Source: Clostridiales bacterium (GTDB lineage Bacteria; Bacillota; Clostridia; Oscillospirales; Oscillospiraceae). From it: a stretch of DNA of 5,409 nucleotides. The stretch is from contig JAJQET010000142.1 in assembly GCA_021201515.1 (NCBI GenBank), positions 1-5,409 on the forward strand, written 5' to 3'. Positions 3,858 through 5,409 of this stretch are shown piece after piece. The notes under the pieces are model-generated. The model ran no database searches, was not told the DNA's origin, and was given only the letters and a program-made list of their open reading frames with translations. Each line of letters opens with the position of its first letter. The first letter of the stretch is position 1. A program made the position numbers and the translations under genes.

Positions 3858-5409
3858 TTATTCATTCATGACGAACTGGCTGTTGTAGAGCTGGGCGTAG
3901 AAGCCGTTCTGCCCCAGCAGGCTCTCATGGTTGCCCTGCTCGATGATGTGGCCGTCCTTCATCACCAGAATCACGTCGGCGTTCTGGATGGTGGACAGGC
4001 GGTGGGCCACGATGAAGCTGGTGCGGCCCTCCATCAGCCGGGCAAAGGCCGCCTGAATCTTCTGCTCGGTGCGGGTGTCGATGGAGGAGGTGGCCTCGTC
4101 CAGAATCAGCATGGGCGGGATGGCCAGCATCACCCGGGTAATGCACAGCAGCTGCTTCTGCCCCTGGCTCAGGCCGCCGCCGTCCTCCGGAATCACCGTG
4201 TCATAGTCCTGGGGCAGGCGGCGGATGAAGCTGTCGGCGTGGGCGGTTTTGGCAGCCAGGACGATTTCCTCGTCGGTGGCGTCGGGCCGGGCCATGGCGA
4301 TATTCTCCCGGATGGTGCCGCTGCGGAGCCAGGTGTCCTGCAAAATCATGCCGTAATTCTTCCGGAGGCTGCTCCGGGTCATACCCTGGATGCCGACGCC
4401 GTCCACCCGAATCTCGCCGCTGTTCACATCGTAGAAGCGCATCAGCAGGTTGATGACCGTGGTCTTGCCGCAGCCGGTGGGGCCGACAATGGCCACCCGC
4501 TGCCCCGGCTTCACGGCCAGGTTGAAGTCCTCGACGAGCTTCTTCTCCGGCGTATAGGAGAAGAACACATGGTCCAGGTTCACCTGGCCCTGGGCGTGGC
4601 CCATCTCCACGGCGTCGGGGGCGTCCGGCGTCTCCGGCTCCTCCTCGATCAGTTCAAAGAGCCGCCCGGCGCAGGCCAGGGCGTTTTGCAGCTCGGTGAT
4701 GACGCCGGAGATTTCATTAAAGGGCTTCGTGTACTGGTTGGCATAGCTCAGGAAGGCGGAGAGGGTGCCCACCGACATACCGCCGCCAATCACCGCCAAC
4801 GCCCCAAACACCCCCACCCCGGCATAGACCAGGTTGTTCACGAACCGGGTGCCGGGGTTGGTCAGAGAGCTGAAAAAGGTGGCCCGGAGACTGTACTTCT
4901 CCAGCCGCTCGTTGATTTCATCGAACTGCTCCAGCGCCCTGTCCTCGTAGCCGAAGGCCTGCACCACCTTCTGCCCGGCGATCATCTCGTCGATGAGGGC
5001 GGTCTGCTCCCCACGGGTCTGGCTTTGCAGCCGGAACATGGAGTAGGTGCGGCTGGCGATGAAGCCCGCCACCACCAGGGACAGGGGGGTGAGGCACACC
5101 ACCACCAGCGTGATCCACACGTTCTGGGACAGCATGAAGCCCAGCGTGCCGATGATGGTGATGACCCCGCTGAACAGCTGAGTGAAGCCCATCAGCAGGC
5201 CGTCGGCAAACTGGTCCGCGTCCGCAATGACCCGGCTCACCAGCTCGCCGGAGGTGTGGCCGTCCAGGTAGGACAGGGGCAGCTTTTCAATGGTGCGGAT
5301 GGCCTGGGCCCGGAGGCTCTGGACAATGCGATAGGTCAGATGGTTGTTGCACAGTTTCATCAGGTATTGCAGCACGCCGGTGGCGGCCACCACCACAAGC
5401 CCCTGCTGC
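3858..5409 (-). CDS. ABC exporter half-transporter (permease fused to ATPase), N-terminus outside window
   Basis: Type IV (B-type) ABC exporter subunit in the inner membrane, with a six-helix domain fused to a C-terminal ATPase. The visible 516 residues run from within the second predicted helix to the stop, so an estimated 70-100 N-terminal residues are missing. The frame stays open through 5408; the GTG at 5396 lies inside a helix and is not the start. ATPase motifs on the minus strand are Walker A GPTGCGKTT (4484-4458), signature LSQGQ (4172-4158), Walker B LILDEA with catalytic Glu at 4097-4095, the D-loop SSID just after, and switch His at 4004-4002. The LSQGQKQLL and ATSSIDTRTE wording is typical of the catalytically intact partner in heterodimeric Firmicutes exporters (YfiC-like). 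The other half is therefore expected just upstream, beyond 5409. Substrate unknown; drugs, peptides or lipids are the usual choices. It ends ATGAATGAATAA and probably reads through into the EutN/CcmL-like gene. Confidence 0.93.
   Translation of the reverse strand, partial: QQGLVVVAATGVLQYLMKLCNNHLTYRIVQSLRAQAIRTIEKLPLSYLDGHTSGELVSRVIADADQFADGLLMGFTQLFSGVITIIGTLGFMLSQNVWITLVVVCLTPLSLVVAGFIASRTYSMFRLQSQTRGEQTALIDEMIAGQKVVQAFGYEDRALEQFDEINERLEKYSLRATFFSSLTNPGTRFVNNLVYAGVGVFGALAVIGGGMSVGTLSAFLSYANQYTKPFNEISGVITELQNALACAGRLFELIEEEPETPDAPDAVEMGHAQGQVNLDHVFFSYTPEKKLVEDFNLAVKPGQRVAIVGPTGCGKTTVINLLMRFYDVNSGEIRVDGVGIQGMTRSSLRKNYGMILQDTWLRSGTIRENIAMARPDATDEEIVLAAKTAHADSFIRRLPQDYDTVIPEDGGGLSQGQKQLLCITRVMLAIPPMLILDEATSSIDTRTEQKIQAAFARLMEGRTSFIVAHRLSTIQNADVILVMKDGHIIEQGNHESLLGQNGFYAQLYNSQFVMNE

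Noticed and set aside
3563..3865. A longer EutN/CcmL-like protein from ATG 3865
   Set aside because: The additional 24 residues merely translate the octamer repeats and the ribosome site. EutN-family proteins begin near the VILSQV segment.
3858..5396. The exporter gene starting at GTG 5396
   Set aside because: The frame is still open at the window edge, and this GTG lies inside a transmembrane helix with normal family sequence on both sides. The true start is beyond 5409.

Overview
The window looks like chromosomal DNA from a GC-rich Firmicute, most likely a gut-type Clostridia (Oscillospiraceae/Ruminococcaceae-like). This is inferred from the strong Firmicutes-style AAGGAG ribosome sites, the ECF transporter type, the LSQGQ half-transporter type and the long GC hairpin terminators. 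No phylogenetic marker gene is present, so the placement is tentative. No phage, IS element, CRISPR array, tRNA or rRNA was seen.

Layout. Positions 2-2708 (+) hold a compact three-gene operon for an energy-coupling-factor (ECF) transporter: a substrate-binding S component of the MptD/Trep_Strep type, a T component, and one polypeptide carrying both ATPase domains. Each gene overlaps the next by ATGA. The substrate is not known. The operon ends at a perfect 19-bp hairpin terminator (2748-2790), itself inside a looser outer inverted repeat (about 2724-2818). Converging on it from the minus strand is a small GNAT acetyltransferase gene (3292-2882) with its own promoter and a good ribosome site. 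Positions 3293-3562 are non-coding and hold that promoter, a leader hairpin, an AT-richer stretch with nothing recognisable, and a minus-strand terminator.

The right part (5409-3563, minus strand) carries an ABC exporter half-transporter whose N-terminus lies outside the window. About 60 nt after it is a very small gene whose product resembles the EutN/CcmL pentameric vertex protein of bacterial microcompartments. Both probably share the terminator at 3503-3538. No other microcompartment gene is visible, so this looks like an orphan vertex-type protein attached to an exporter gene.

What stands out most is the orphan EutN/CcmL-like gene, with three near-identical octamers abutting its ribosome site and a probable GTG start. 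The rest is mainly conventional transport machinery, with the ECF substrate as the main functional unknown.
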